DNA of 20,925 bases from a virus. The notes below the pieces were generated by a model. It saw only the letters and a list, made by a program, of their open reading frames with translations. It searched no databases and was not told where the DNA came from. Position numbers and translations under genes: made by a program. Position 1 is the first letter of the stretch. Each line of letters opens with the position of its first letter. Shown here piece by piece: positions 12,062 through 20,189 of the stretch. The DNA is taken from positions 1 through 20,925 of IMG/VR virus record IMGVR_UViG_3300044990_000934; one strand, written 5' to 3'.

Positions 12062-12528
12062 AACCGTTAAACATCAAGGGCAAAACCGAGACGGCTTTCC
12101 TGCGCATCCTCGAGCCGCTGAAAGACTCGCAAGACCTGTCAGGCTTTCAATGGGTTTGGCGTTTCTTCAGGGGGACGCTGAAGCAGAAGCGAATCAGCGT
12201 TGTGTGCGGCGTCCCGTCCGTTGCCGAGCGCCTGGAAGATAGCACCCCCTGGCTGTGGAATGTCCCCGTGATGGTTGAAGTTGTCACGGGTAAAAAGGCG
12301 ACGGAGCCGGAAGCGCATGACGAGTTTGCCGCAACCGTCCTTGAGGCGATATTCGACGGGTCCGATACCTGCGCCGCACTGAACGCCGCCATGGGGAACG
12401 AGGGCTTTAAAGCGTTTTCGTGGGCCATTCAGGACGGGCCGGAAGATGACATTGACGATGAAACGCGGCGCACAAAGACAACCGGAATTTTGATGATGAT
12501 GCCGTTCGCGGCGCAAACAGGAGCATAG
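12058..12528 (+). CDS. Tail terminator-type protein (gpU-like position)
   Basis: ATG 12058 overlaps the preceding stop as ATGA and follows AGAGGG. The 156-aa protein contains helical ETAFLRILEPLKDS and strands VPVMVEVVTG and TTGILMMMPFAA with a mid-helix AHDEFAATVLEAIF. A 'strand-charged helix-strand' alpha/beta layout with a long 'F...v..l...l' helix fits tail terminators, which cap the tube and join it to the head. The order just before tail-tube genes matches lambda (Z, U, V). No direct sequence match is claimed. Confidence 0.55.
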   Translation: MKPLNIKGKTETAFLRILEPLKDSQDLSGFQWVWRFFRGTLKQKRISVVCGVPSVAERLEDSTPWLWNVPVMVEVVTGKKATEPEAHDEFAATVLEAIFDGSDTCAALNAAMGNEGFKAFSWAIQDGPEDDIDDETRRTKTTGILMMMPFAAQTGA

Positions 12529-12531
12529 GAC

Positions 12532-12885
12532 ATGCCTACGATCAATGATGGAACAACTGTGCCTCTGACCGGTTTCCCCGGAACGCTCACCGGCACGACT
12601 CAACAGACCGTTGAGATGACCAACGGCATCCGCAAGACCGAGCGGGTTATGAATGAGAGCAACGAAGCGGGCGCGGTGGTTTTTACCGGCAAGCACAAGG
12701 ACGTTTCCATTTCGGGCATCATGCTCGCCACCAGTGCGCCTGCCCTGCGCATGTCCGTGCCGTTCGCCTACAACTCGGTGAACTACCGCACGACCGCGTT
12801 TAACGTGGCGAGCACCCGCACCCTGCGGCGCTTCGGCCTGACCGGACGCAAAGAGGCGTCCATGACCTACACCCTGCCCGCTTAA
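12532..12885 (+). CDS. Tail-tube-like protein, first of two paralogues
   Basis: ATG 12532 has AGGAGC and AGGAC upstream. The 117-aa product begins MPTINDGTTVPLTGFPGTLT and ends in beta strands: KHKDVSISGIMLATSA, YRTTAFNVASTRTLRRFGLT and GRKEASMTYTL. The last third aligns with the next gene: 'KxVSxxGxxL', then 'YxTxAxxxxSTxTLxRFxL' and 'KExSxTxT'. Small beta-barrel-like proteins in this position form the ring stack of siphovirus tail tubes. Tube identity is inferred from size, position and strand pattern. Confidence 0.6.
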   Translation: MPTINDGTTVPLTGFPGTLTGTTQQTVEMTNGIRKTERVMNESNEAGAVVFTGKHKDVSISGIMLATSAPALRMSVPFAYNSVNYRTTAFNVASTRTLRRFGLTGRKEASMTYTLPA

Positions 12886-12895
12886 GGATCACACC

Positions 12896-13246
12896 ATGAC
12901 AACGCCCTCCGTACAATATGCCACCGGCAAAGAGCCCGCCATCGGCTTTGCCACCGCCGCAATCGCCAACGCCTCGCGTGATGAGGAAAATGTCGTTGAG
13001 ACCGGCGATGTTGAAGAGGTTGAAGGCGAGGCGGGCGCGGTTGAGTCCGTCATCACATCGAATCTCGGCAAAGAAGTCTCCGTCAACGGAACCGCCCTTT
13101 CCGGCATGACGCTCCCCGAAATCGGAGACGCCTTGACCGCCGCCGACCTTGACGGGTATTGCACCGCCGCGTCAATGTCCAGCACCCCGACGCTTTCCAG
13201 GTTCAACCTCGGCGTGAAGAAGGAAGATTCCATAACGGTGACATAA
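12896..13246 (+). CDS. Tail-tube-like protein, second paralogue
   Basis: ATG 12896 follows AAGGATCAC. The 116-aa product shares its C-terminal half with the upstream gene: NLGKEVSVNGTALSGMTLPE against KHKDVSISGIMLATSA, and YCTAASMSSTPTLSRFNLGV against YRTTAFNVASTRTLRRFGLT. It differs by an acidic insert, DEENVVETGDVEEVEGEAGA (about residues 29-48). Tandem duplication with divergence could give a two-component tube, or one copy could be a tube and the other a decoration or initiator. The acidic insert could face the tube lumen or outer surface. The role is inferred. Confidence 0.6.
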   Translation: MTTPSVQYATGKEPAIGFATAAIANASRDEENVVETGDVEEVEGEAGAVESVITSNLGKEVSVNGTALSGMTLPEIGDALTAADLDGYCTAASMSSTPTLSRFNLGVKKEDSITVT

Positions 13247-13249
13247 TCT

Positions 13250-14035
13250 ATGTGGACGATTCACAAGGCGGCATTCTTTCCCTCTCCGGTGCGCATCTGC
13301 GGCGTTTCGCTGATGCCGCCTACCGTGGGGCATTATGCCATCCTTGAAGCCATAGAAAGCCCGTTTCTGTGCGGTGGCAACGCCAAGGCGGGCGACTTGC
13401 TCGGCACCGTGGCGCTGCTCTCCGTGAGCCACAAGACCGCCGCCGAACTGGTCCGGCGTCCGGCGCGGTGGGGATGGCGGCAGCGGGCGCTTGCGTGGCG
13501 TATGCGGCGCAAAAGGTTGACCCTGGAAGACGAGACCCGCCGCCTGTCCCGCTGGATGGCTGAGTGCGTTTGGTTCCCTGAACGGTTCAAAGACCCCGCC
13601 ACTGAAAAGCCGTCGTTCCCGTCATCCGTCCCGCACGCGAATAAGCTGGTCTGGATCTTGACCGAGCATTTCCCGAAAGCGGACGTGCTCGCCATGAACA
13701 TCATCGAGGCGCATTGCTACGCCTTGAGCCGCGCTGAAATGGTCGGCAATCAGTTTGAGACCTTGCAGGAATATCAACAGGTGTGGCTCCCCGAAGGATA
13801 CGCCTATCACCCGACTGAGTATCCCGAAATCAACGCGGCCAAGGAAGCGGTTACGCGGGCGGGCCTGCTGATGAAGGACGCCGGGGACGCCATGAATGCC
13901 GCCAAGGTCAGCGGGGATGACAAGAAGATTGAAGCCGCCAAGGACATGATGACCGCCGCACGCGCCGAAAACAACAAGGCGACCGAAGCCTATAAAACAG
14001 CCTGCTTAAATGCGGGAGGGGGACCGTATGCGTAG
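13250..14035 (+). CDS. Protein at tail-assembly-chaperone position (261 aa)
   Basis: ATG 13250 starts three bases after the preceding stop; the ribosome binding site is weak, so reinitiation may be used. The protein reads MWTIHKAAFFPSPVRICGVS, then LMPPTVGHYAILEAIESPFL, an 'xPxTxGHxxxLxxxxSPF' signature I associate with tail genes of phages in Gram-negative hosts. The C-terminal part from about residue 195 (INAAKEAVTRAGLLMKDAGD onward) is a coiled coil. It lies between tube and tape measure genes, where tail assembly chaperones sit. I did not find a convincing slippery site for a lambda G-GT type frameshift. The 3' end overlaps the next gene by 8 bp. Confidence 0.55.
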   Translation: MWTIHKAAFFPSPVRICGVSLMPPTVGHYAILEAIESPFLCGGNAKAGDLLGTVALLSVSHKTAAELVRRPARWGWRQRALAWRMRRKRLTLEDETRRLSRWMAECVWFPERFKDPATEKPSFPSSVPHANKLVWILTEHFPKADVLAMNIIEAHCYALSRAEMVGNQFETLQEYQQVWLPEGYAYHPTEYPEINAAKEAVTRAGLLMKDAGDAMNAAKVSGDDKKIEAAKDMMTAARAENNKATEAYKTACLNAGGGPYA

Positions 14036-14453
14036 ATTCATCCCATTGCTTTTCCTTGCTGCGTCCGCTTTTGGAGCCGACGAAATTGTCCTTTCCGCGT
14101 CCCTCAAGATTGCAAGCGGCAGCGTGATTCAGTCTCAGGCGTCTGGCGAGCTGAAATACGACATGACCGCCGCCACTCCGGTTTATGCGGGAGCCGTCAC
14201 CCTGCTATCGAACGCCACTACGCAGACCCTTGACGCCGCCGCCGTTGGCGATCCGGGCTACCTGTGGGCAAAGAACACCTCGACCAACGGCATCATCTAC
14301 GCTGGCCCCACGAATGCGGCTGGCACGCTGCTGCCCGTCATCGAACTGCGCCCTGGCGAGCTGCACATGATCCCGCGTGGGTCAGCCGATATGTTGTTTA
14401 CTTCCAGCGTCACGAATCTGACCGCGCTTCAGTGGTTTCTAATCACGCGCTAA
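14028..14453 (+). CDS. Signal-peptide protein with virion-type beta domain
   Basis: ATG 14028 is chosen over the in-frame ATG 14010 because a GGGAGGGGG site (14012-14020) lies between them and the second start gives a standard signal peptide: MRRFIPLLFLAASAFG then ADE. The 141-aa product has strands SGELKYDMTAATPVYAGAVT and YLWAKNTSTNGIIYAGPTNA, then LPVIELRPGELHMIPRG. This last pattern ('N-x-strand...LxPGExxxIP') resembles small phage beta proteins found near tail fibres ('xLKPGEFxxlR' type). It sits between chaperone-position and tape-measure genes. A precursor targeted to Sec in that slot is unusual. Confidence 0.72.
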   Translation: MRRFIPLLFLAASAFGADEIVLSASLKIASGSVIQSQASGELKYDMTAATPVYAGAVTLLSNATTQTLDAAAVGDPGYLWAKNTSTNGIIYAGPTNAAGTLLPVIELRPGELHMIPRGSADMLFTSSVTNLTALQWFLITR

Positions 14454-14465
14454 CGGGGGCAAGGC

Positions 14466-15860
14466 ATGGCAACCGTCAGAGTAGATATTGAGGGCAATTC
14501 CTCAGGGCTCACGAAAGAGCTGAAGAAAGCGGACGCCTCCGTCATGGACTTCGGGCGCGGGCTCTCGTCCATTGCCGGGAAGCTCGGCATTGCTTTTAGT
14601 GTTGGAGCCATCGTCAATTTTACGCGACATACTATTGCCGCCGCAGATGCTGTAGTAACCTATGCGAAGGGAATTGGCGAATCCGTGCAGGCTACGCTTG
14701 CACTTTCCAAGGCTGGAATTGAGTCAGGCGTTGCCCAGGAAAAGACCCTCGGTTGGTTGCAGAAAATCAAGGACGCGCAGGAAACCATTGTTAAGTCGGG
14801 GGGTAAGTCTCCGCTTGCCGCGCAGCTGGAAAGCATCAACATAAGCGTTGCCGAGTTTGTTAACATGTCTCCTACCGAAGCATTCAACGCCTTGACCGAG
14901 GCGGCTATCAAAACAGGCAAGGGCGTTTCAGTGTTGACCGACATTCTCGGTAAAATGTCGGCGTCCGATGCGATGGACATGAAGAGCATCATTGACGCGG
15001 CGGGAGGGTGGGACGTTTACAAGGCTGGCGTTGAAAGAGCTGCCGAGGCTACAAGGAAACTTGCCGACCAGCAGGACCGGATTGACAAACTCAAGGCCAG
15101 CGTTAGCGAAGCCGCTACCACTTGGCTTGGCGACCTGATTTCCCTTGCCGCAAAAAACAACGAGACAATGGGGCTTGGCGAAAACAACGCTGCCGGATTT
15201 CTTCCGGCCTTTTTTCAAAATCTTGACCCTTATTCGCGGGCTTACGCGCAAAACGGACTCGGCGTAAACACCCCGAATCTCAATGGAACAGCTGGCGCCG
15301 GAACCGGGGCAACTGGATCTGGGGCAGAAGAAAGCCCCGCCGCTCTCATGGCGCGGATTGCAACTGAAGCGGATGAAGCCGCCAGAGCCAAGCTATATGA
15401 CGCATGGAAAAACCGAAACACGATGGACGAAACAATCGCTGGCTATGGCGATGTTAAAACCATGAAGTCGATGCGGGAAGGCACGCGGATAGGAATCGAA
15501 GGCGACCGCAGCTGGATGAGCCCGCAAAAGTTGGCCGAAATGATCGCTTTTGAAAAAGCGTTAACCGCTGAAATCGAAAAGCGGGAAAAGGTTGAATCAG
15601 ACATTGCCGACAAGCGCCAAAAAATGATAGACGCAGCCGCCGAACAGCGCGAAACCGTCCGCATCAACACGAATAAAGCCATTGAGGGCATCACCGTTGG
15701 CGTCCCTCGCCTGAACGACATGGAATCCGTTGGCGCAATCATGGGCGGCACGGGCCGAGCGGCGGATAGCATGCAGCAGAGGCTCGACAAAATAGCCGAC
15801 ATCAATTTGAAGGCTACCGAAAGCCTAAAGTCTATCGACGAAACCCTGAAGGGGTCATAA
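14466..15860 (+). CDS. Tape measure protein (short)
   Basis: ATG 14466 is preceded by GGGGGCAAGG. The N-terminus ATVRVDIEGNSSGLTKELKK, followed by AFSVGAIVNFTRHTIAAADA, is the standard opening of tape measure proteins ('i.v.gn.sgl...l..a...'). The 464-aa chain is mostly helical and contains repeated amphipathic segments and one hydrophobic stretch around residues 35-60. Tape length sets tail length: at roughly 0.15 nm per residue (established estimate) it implies a tail near 70 nm, shorter than lambda's. The C-terminal third is charged and coiled (IEKREKVESDIADKRQKMID). There is a Gly/Ala-rich hinge near residues 270-290. Confidence 0.85.
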   Translation: MATVRVDIEGNSSGLTKELKKADASVMDFGRGLSSIAGKLGIAFSVGAIVNFTRHTIAAADAVVTYAKGIGESVQATLALSKAGIESGVAQEKTLGWLQKIKDAQETIVKSGGKSPLAAQLESINISVAEFVNMSPTEAFNALTEAAIKTGKGVSVLTDILGKMSASDAMDMKSIIDAAGGWDVYKAGVERAAEATRKLADQQDRIDKLKASVSEAATTWLGDLISLAAKNNETMGLGENNAAGFLPAFFQNLDPYSRAYAQNGLGVNTPNLNGTAGAGTGATGSGAEESPAALMARIATEADEAARAKLYDAWKNRNTMDETIAGYGDVKTMKSMREGTRIGIEGDRSWMSPQKLAEMIAFEKALTAEIEKREKVESDIADKRQKMIDAAAEQRETVRINTNKAIEGITVGVPRLNDMESVGAIMGGTGRAADSMQQRLDKIADINLKATESLKSIDETLKGS

Positions 15861-15861
15861 C

Positions 15862-16677
15862 ATGACGGATCCCACAGTCCAAGGGTCAACCGAGTTCACC
15901 TTGCGCCATCGCTACACCGCACGCGACATAGCGCGGGGCGTTGTCACTACCGAAGTGTGGAACGGGCTTTATTCCAGCCATGAGGAAAAGGCGCTTGACC
16001 TGTGGGCGGCAGGCGCGGTCAGCGTCACCCCATCCATGGGCGGCTCGGTCTGCACCATTACGGCCATTTTCGGCGGCACGCAGGGATCACAGGGCGGCGG
16101 GTCAGGTGGTGGCGGCACACCCGTTTCCATTGAGCCCATCACCGTCAGCTGGTCAGACGACCCGCACGTTTCAGAGGTGGACCTTAAGGGTATCCGCACA
16201 TGGGGGCTTGACGGGAATCCCCTTTCCGCTGACAACAAGGAACGCGCCCGCATCCTTAACTTGATCGACAAGTACATTTCATCGGGCCAGCTTGACCTTG
16301 TTTCGGCGCTGACTGACATTACCGACAATCAGAAAAAATATGGCATTATCAAGGCGTCCGGCATTAACGGGGCCTATCGGTCTACCTATGCCGTCACCAA
16401 GACAACGACATGGGCGCGGTTCAAGGACGCCAAAGGGTATGTCGATTACTCTAAGCAGCTCAAAGTTATTTCATGGGCCGAAGTCGGCGCACCGTCCGAT
16501 TACGACGAACCGCTTTATAGGGACATTGATATAAACGGAACTTGGGTAACGTCTCATTGCGAATGGCTTACCATGCCGCCGCGCAAGGGCTTGCAGGGGC
16601 GCGTCTTCACCGTGATTGAAACTTGGCTAGGGGCATACAAATGGAAGGCGGAACTTTATGACGGCGGCACAGGTTAA
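15862..16677 (+). CDS. Distal tail/baseplate-type protein with Gly-rich linker (271 aa)
   Basis: ATG 15862 starts one base after the tape measure stop. The protein has two parts: residues 1-71 (TEFTLRHRYTARDIARGVVT... VTPSMGGSVCTITAIFG), then a flexible linker GGTQGSQGGGSGGGGTP, then a beta/alpha domain with IEPITVSWSDDPHVSEVDLK and WVTSHCEWLTMPPRKGLQGR near the end. The first part looks like a small beta domain. Its position between tape measure and fibre genes fits a distal tail or baseplate hub component. I do not recognise a family. Confidence 0.6.
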   Translation: MTDPTVQGSTEFTLRHRYTARDIARGVVTTEVWNGLYSSHEEKALDLWAAGAVSVTPSMGGSVCTITAIFGGTQGSQGGGSGGGGTPVSIEPITVSWSDDPHVSEVDLKGIRTWGLDGNPLSADNKERARILNLIDKYISSGQLDLVSALTDITDNQKKYGIIKASGINGAYRSTYAVTKTTTWARFKDAKGYVDYSKQLKVISWAEVGAPSDYDEPLYRDIDINGTWVTSHCEWLTMPPRKGLQGRVFTVIETWLGAYKWKAELYDGGTG

Positions 16678-17998
16678 ACTCTTTGCGGTCTCTTGCCTTG
16701 TGGCGTCCTCGTGTTTCGCGCAACTCAACGTGCGAAACCTGACCGCGACAACGGCAGTTGAATCGGCGTCCATTCCCGCGTCCGTGCCGCTCCGGTGGTA
16801 TCGCGGGGAGTCCGTCAACTTCAACCACTGGTCAACGGAAGGCGGCACCGCGTGCGCCTGGACCAACCTCTCCAACCTCGTTGCCGTCTGGAGCCTGACC
16901 GCCAACCGCTCCGACGACCAGGACCCGGACAACTCCAACACCTACATGTGGGTGACGGGCGCAGTGACGGCGGCATCTGGCAAAGTGACATTCTCCGCGC
17001 AACCGAGTTGGACCGCCATGCCCGCTAGTAACTATTGGTCATTTGTCACCCTCTATCAAACGGACGCGCTCGGCTTGACCAACGAATACATCGGCGTCCT
17101 GCACCGCGCAAACGCCAACGTGCTCTATCGGGACACGGGGGTGAACTACGCTGGCCCGTGGGAAGTGCCGTCCAACATGGTTGACTCATACGCCCGCTCG
17201 CTCATCGCCGCAGGCGTCCCCGACTACACATCCCGCTCAAACACCGCCGCCATCTCCACCGCCCTGACCACCGAAACAAACCGCGCACAGGTTGCCGAGT
17301 CCGGCCTGTCCGCGTCTATCGCAGGGGTCAACGTGACGGCCACCAACGCCCTCACCAACTCCCTGCTCGCCATCGTTGCCGCTGCGTCTAAGCTCGGCGG
17401 GTCCGCTGTGACCAATGCCCTCGTTGACTACCTCGGCTCAAACACCGTCCCGCGTGCCATGGAAGCGATGTACCTGAAAGGAACGAATGCCAATTACAGT
17501 TGGGAAATGAACGGGGGCGTGCTGACGATTTACGAGGTGACGAATACGGTAAATGTCAGGGTGACGGCAACCAACAATTTAGGGCTTGGGTATAATGGGC
17601 CGCCTGTCGGAATGGTGTTCACGAACCCCGTTTGGAGCGCAGAAACAGTAACGTGGACGTGGGGCCAAAACGATTTTGACGGCGAGGGCAATATTGTTGA
17701 TCTGTCTTTCACCGGTGACGCCGACATTTTTGCCGCACAATCAGTTGCCTTAAATATTAGCGGGCTTGTCCCGATTAGAACGTGGAGCAGCTCTTCTGGT
17801 GCGCTTGTTCTTCAGCCGTCGAACGCTGGAGTTGGATCTCCGACCATCGCATTTGTCCCCGCAACCAACACCTACACCCTTGGCTTTTACGACTACGCCC
17901 CGAGAGACGCGGTGTCATTTACCAACGGGCTTTACGGCACGACCAACGCGGCAGTCCACACCGCCAACGGCACCAACTGGTATATCACTTTCGAATGA
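16658..17998 (+). CDS. Baseplate/fibre protein with Sec signal peptide and BppU-like domain
   Basis: ATG 16658 overlaps the upstream gene by 20 bp and has GGAAGGCGGA (16643-16652) before it. Residues 1-21 (TAAQVKLFAVSCLVASSCFA) form a Sec signal peptide with a CFA cleavage site. Next comes a domain starting PLRWYRGESVNFNHWST, through VWSLTANRSDDQ and GKVTFSAQPSWTAMPASNYW, the Ig-like pattern of baseplate upper protein N-domains ('yRGdxxxfxvxl'). Residues about 180-225 (AISTALTTETNRAQVAESGL) are the trimeric coiled coil of tail fibres. A beta-rich C-terminus (PSNAGVGSPTIAFVPATNTY) could bind a receptor. The signal peptide on a fibre-type protein is odd. Confidence 0.75.
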   Translation: MTAAQVKLFAVSCLVASSCFAQLNVRNLTATTAVESASIPASVPLRWYRGESVNFNHWSTEGGTACAWTNLSNLVAVWSLTANRSDDQDPDNSNTYMWVTGAVTAASGKVTFSAQPSWTAMPASNYWSFVTLYQTDALGLTNEYIGVLHRANANVLYRDTGVNYAGPWEVPSNMVDSYARSLIAAGVPDYTSRSNTAAISTALTTETNRAQVAESGLSASIAGVNVTATNALTNSLLAIVAAASKLGGSAVTNALVDYLGSNTVPRAMEAMYLKGTNANYSWEMNGGVLTIYEVTNTVNVRVTATNNLGLGYNGPPVGMVFTNPVWSAETVTWTWGQNDFDGEGNIVDLSFTGDADIFAAQSVALNISGLVPIRTWSSSSGALVLQPSNAGVGSPTIAFVPATNTYTLGFYDYAPRDAVSFTNGLYGTTNAAVHTANGTNWYITFE

Positions 17999-18798
17999 AA
18001 CACTTACTCGCCATCCTTACATTAGCCTGCGCCTTATGTAGCGTTCAGGGCGCGGTTGACGTTGTGCGCGGTCGCGTTTCCGACCTGACATGGGCCGGCT
18101 CAGGGTCAACGCGGGTTGCTACGTTCGGGTCAGCAGACGTGACAGACGGTCTTATCGCCCGCTGGACCGTGGCAGAAGGCGCCGGCACGACCGCCGCCGA
18201 TACCGCAGGCACGAACACAGCCTACTTCGTTGACGCGCCCGTGTGGACCAACAGGGCGGCTGGCAAGGGCGGGCTGTACTTCGATGGGGCAAACGATGCG
18301 CTTAGGTCGAGCACGTTGAATCTGTCCGCAACAAATCAAGTAACGCTCGCGTTCTGGATGAACTGGCGGACCTTTGCGAACAACAACGACCTCGCGTTTG
18401 AATACTCGGCTACAATGAACAGCGCACCGGCGTTCTACATTAACCCTAACAGCGGCGCACCCGCTTCCGGCAAGATGACGGCTGTAATGTCAAGCGGTGC
18501 GGGTCAATATAACGGGATTGCGGTAGACCGTCCCGCGTCAAACACTTGGTGCCACTTTACGGTAGTTCTGAATCGCGCATCCGGCGTGACGTGTTACAAG
18601 GACGGTGTTCTGTGCGCAACTACTCCCGCGTATACCAACACTTTGACCGGCAACTTTTCGGGGCTAGCCATCGGGCTCAACATGATGTCCCGAAACGGCG
18701 CGTCCCTGTTCGGAAACGGCTCGCTTCAGGACGTGCGAATCTACAACCGCGTGATTACGAGCAACGAGGCTTACACAATTTGGAACGCAACGAAATGA
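17995..18798 (+). CDS. Secreted LamG/concanavalin-like domain protein
   Basis: ATG 17995 overlaps the preceding stop as ATGA; the in-frame upstream extension is rejected. Residues 1-19 (MKHLLAILTLACALCSVQG) are a Sec signal peptide. The mature part has a beta-rich lead (about 20-50), then one LamG-type jelly-roll: DGLIARWTVAEGAGTTAADT, KGGLYFDGANDALRSS, VTLAFWMNW, NTWCHFTVVLNRASGVTCYK, DGVLCATTPAYTNT and LQDVRIYNRVITSNEAYTI, all typical strands ('lxFDGxxDyv', 'W.hva.v.dg', 'iddvRiYnRaLs'). Such domains bind glycans. It follows the fibre gene and is likely a receptor-binding or surface-adhesion factor. Confidence 0.85.
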   Translation: MKHLLAILTLACALCSVQGAVDVVRGRVSDLTWAGSGSTRVATFGSADVTDGLIARWTVAEGAGTTAADTAGTNTAYFVDAPVWTNRAAGKGGLYFDGANDALRSSTLNLSATNQVTLAFWMNWRTFANNNDLAFEYSATMNSAPAFYINPNSGAPASGKMTAVMSSGAGQYNGIAVDRPASNTWCHFTVVLNRASGVTCYKDGVLCATTPAYTNTLTGNFSGLAIGLNMMSRNGASLFGNGSLQDVRIYNRVITSNEAYTIWNATK

Positions 18799-19010
18799 AA
18801 ACTTTCCGCCGCCATAGTCAGTCCTCCCTCCGAAGCGTGTTCATGCCCACGCTTTTGCTGGCTATGGCGGCACTTCTCTCAGGATGCACGGCACCGCTCA
18901 TTCAGCGGACATATCCGATAACGGTCCTGCAAATCGGGTTTAACAGCGTGGATTCCGAGGTGTTGAAAGAAACACAGGTCAGCCCTCAACTGAAAGCGAG
19001 TTTGAAATGA
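18795..19010 (+). CDS. Small lipoprotein (71 aa) with type II signal peptide
   Basis: ATG 18795 overlaps the preceding stop as ATGA. A basic n-region (MKTFRRHSQSSLRSVF), hydrophobic core (PTLLLAMAALL) and lipobox LSGC (Cys31) define a lipoprotein signal peptide. The mature peptide has only about 41 residues (CTAPLIQRTYPITVLQIGFN...), mostly polar. Such small lipoproteins in late phage regions can be outer-membrane spanin subunits or receptor-masking factors. The absence of a proline-rich tail and of an embedded partner frame makes a lambda Rz1 analogy weak. It is coupled to the next gene by ATGA. Confidence 0.75.
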   Translation: MKTFRRHSQSSLRSVFMPTLLLAMAALLSGCTAPLIQRTYPITVLQIGFNSVDSEVLKETQVSPQLKASLK

Positions 19011-20185
19011 AGGCACGAGAAACACGCAGAAATGAAAAGGCTGATTCGCCTCGCGTGGGGAATTGGCTCAAATGGTTCACGGCAAAAAGGACTTGCCGAA
19101 ACTGGAAGCGTTTTAGCGGCATCGACGTTGCCGTAATCCTGCTTTTCGCCGCTTTGAACGTCAACGCCATGGGCTACCTGCCGAAGCGTGACCCTGCGCC
19201 TGACCCCGTTATTATCACCGCACCGACAAACGAGACGGGCGTTGAGACTGTCACGCCGCCATCCGCAACGGTTGACACAATCGCGGTAGGCTCGTTCTCG
19301 CGCCCGTCGATTGCGGTTGACGGCGAGACCGTCTATGTCGCCTGTGAAGGTCCGAAGATGCAGAGCCTCTATCAGTGGACGCGCACCGCTGGCACATGGT
19401 TTGGCGGGATCATCGTCAAGGCGTCACCGCAAACGGCTATGCGGACCTACGTTGCCGACACCCTTCCGGGCTTCACCTCGTTTCGCTACGGCAAGAAGGA
19501 TGGCGGCAAGTTTCATGGTCCTGGATTATTTGCAGACGGAAAGGAATCATTCGTGGGCCTGACAACCGGAGCGGCACGGCTGGCGATGTCAAAGGACGGG
19601 CCGATCCTCATGAGCAAAAACGGGGAATGGAAAAACCTCAGGACGGGTCAGACGGGCAAGTACAACGCGGGGAGCACCGGCGAGAAATACGACTTTGCGA
19701 TTCAGGACGGCAAATGGGCAACGGTGGTCAACGGGTATAGCAAAGATCCGTCGTCAATCTCGTATGACGGCAAACGGGTTGTCGCATTTGATTACAACAC
19801 CTTCAAGGATCAAGGCTCAGACCTCAATTATCCGTCGATCCTGATTCACTCAGGCGCAGTCTGGATGGCGTCTGTGCATAGCGGACGGTTGCGCCTTCAG
19901 TGTCTCAAAGACGGCAAGCTGCGGTGGTCCGCTACCAAACCCGCCAACATCGGAGACGCCACTATGCAACAGCGTTGCCCGCCTCGCCTGACGGCTATCA
20001 GGGGGCGCGTGGTGGCAGTCTGGCAGTACAAGGGGTCCATCATGCAGGTGGACGTTGAAAACGCTTTGGCGGGCCAAGCCAAGCCCGTTGCCGTTTGCCG
20101 TGGGACCATGCCGGACGTGTCAGGGCCGCACATGGTCTATCTGGACGGCGGGGCGGTCAAACACCGGACGCTTAAGGGGGAATGA
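19007..20185 (+). CDS. Membrane-anchored beta-propeller-like protein (392 aa)
   Basis: ATG 19007 overlaps the lipoprotein stop as ATGA. A basic 38-residue leader (two clusters of Lys/Arg) precedes one hydrophobic helix at about 39-55 (GIDVAVILLFAALNVNA), so the protein is either a signal anchor or has a long signal peptide. A Pro/Thr-rich linker (PKRDPAPDPVIITAPTNETG) leads to five or six propeller-like repeats: SRPSIAVDGETVYVAC, YDFAIQDGKWATVVNG, YPSILIHSGAVWMASVHSGR, CPPRLTAIRGRVVAVWQYKG and SGPHMVYLDGGAVKHRTLKG ('P.l....G.vwva'). Exported propellers often bind carbohydrate or protein. A fibre or surface decoration role is possible. No family is assigned. Confidence 0.7.
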   Translation: MKARETRRNEKADSPRVGNWLKWFTAKRTCRNWKRFSGIDVAVILLFAALNVNAMGYLPKRDPAPDPVIITAPTNETGVETVTPPSATVDTIAVGSFSRPSIAVDGETVYVACEGPKMQSLYQWTRTAGTWFGGIIVKASPQTAMRTYVADTLPGFTSFRYGKKDGGKFHGPGLFADGKESFVGLTTGAARLAMSKDGPILMSKNGEWKNLRTGQTGKYNAGSTGEKYDFAIQDGKWATVVNGYSKDPSSISYDGKRVVAFDYNTFKDQGSDLNYPSILIHSGAVWMASVHSGRLRLQCLKDGKLRWSATKPANIGDATMQQRCPPRLTAIRGRVVAVWQYKGSIMQVDVENALAGQAKPVAVCRGTMPDVSGPHMVYLDGGAVKHRTLKGE

Positions 20186-20189
20186 CGCG

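Noticed and set aside
13250-14453. A programmed frameshift like lambda G-GT between the chaperone-position gene and the next ORF
   Set aside because: No typical slippery heptamer was seen near 14000-14035, and the next gene has its own strong ribosome binding site and a signal peptide start.
16658-18798. Diversity-generating retroelement target (variable repeat) in the fibre genes
   Set aside because: No reverse transcriptase, template repeat copy or A-biased variable segment is visible in the window.
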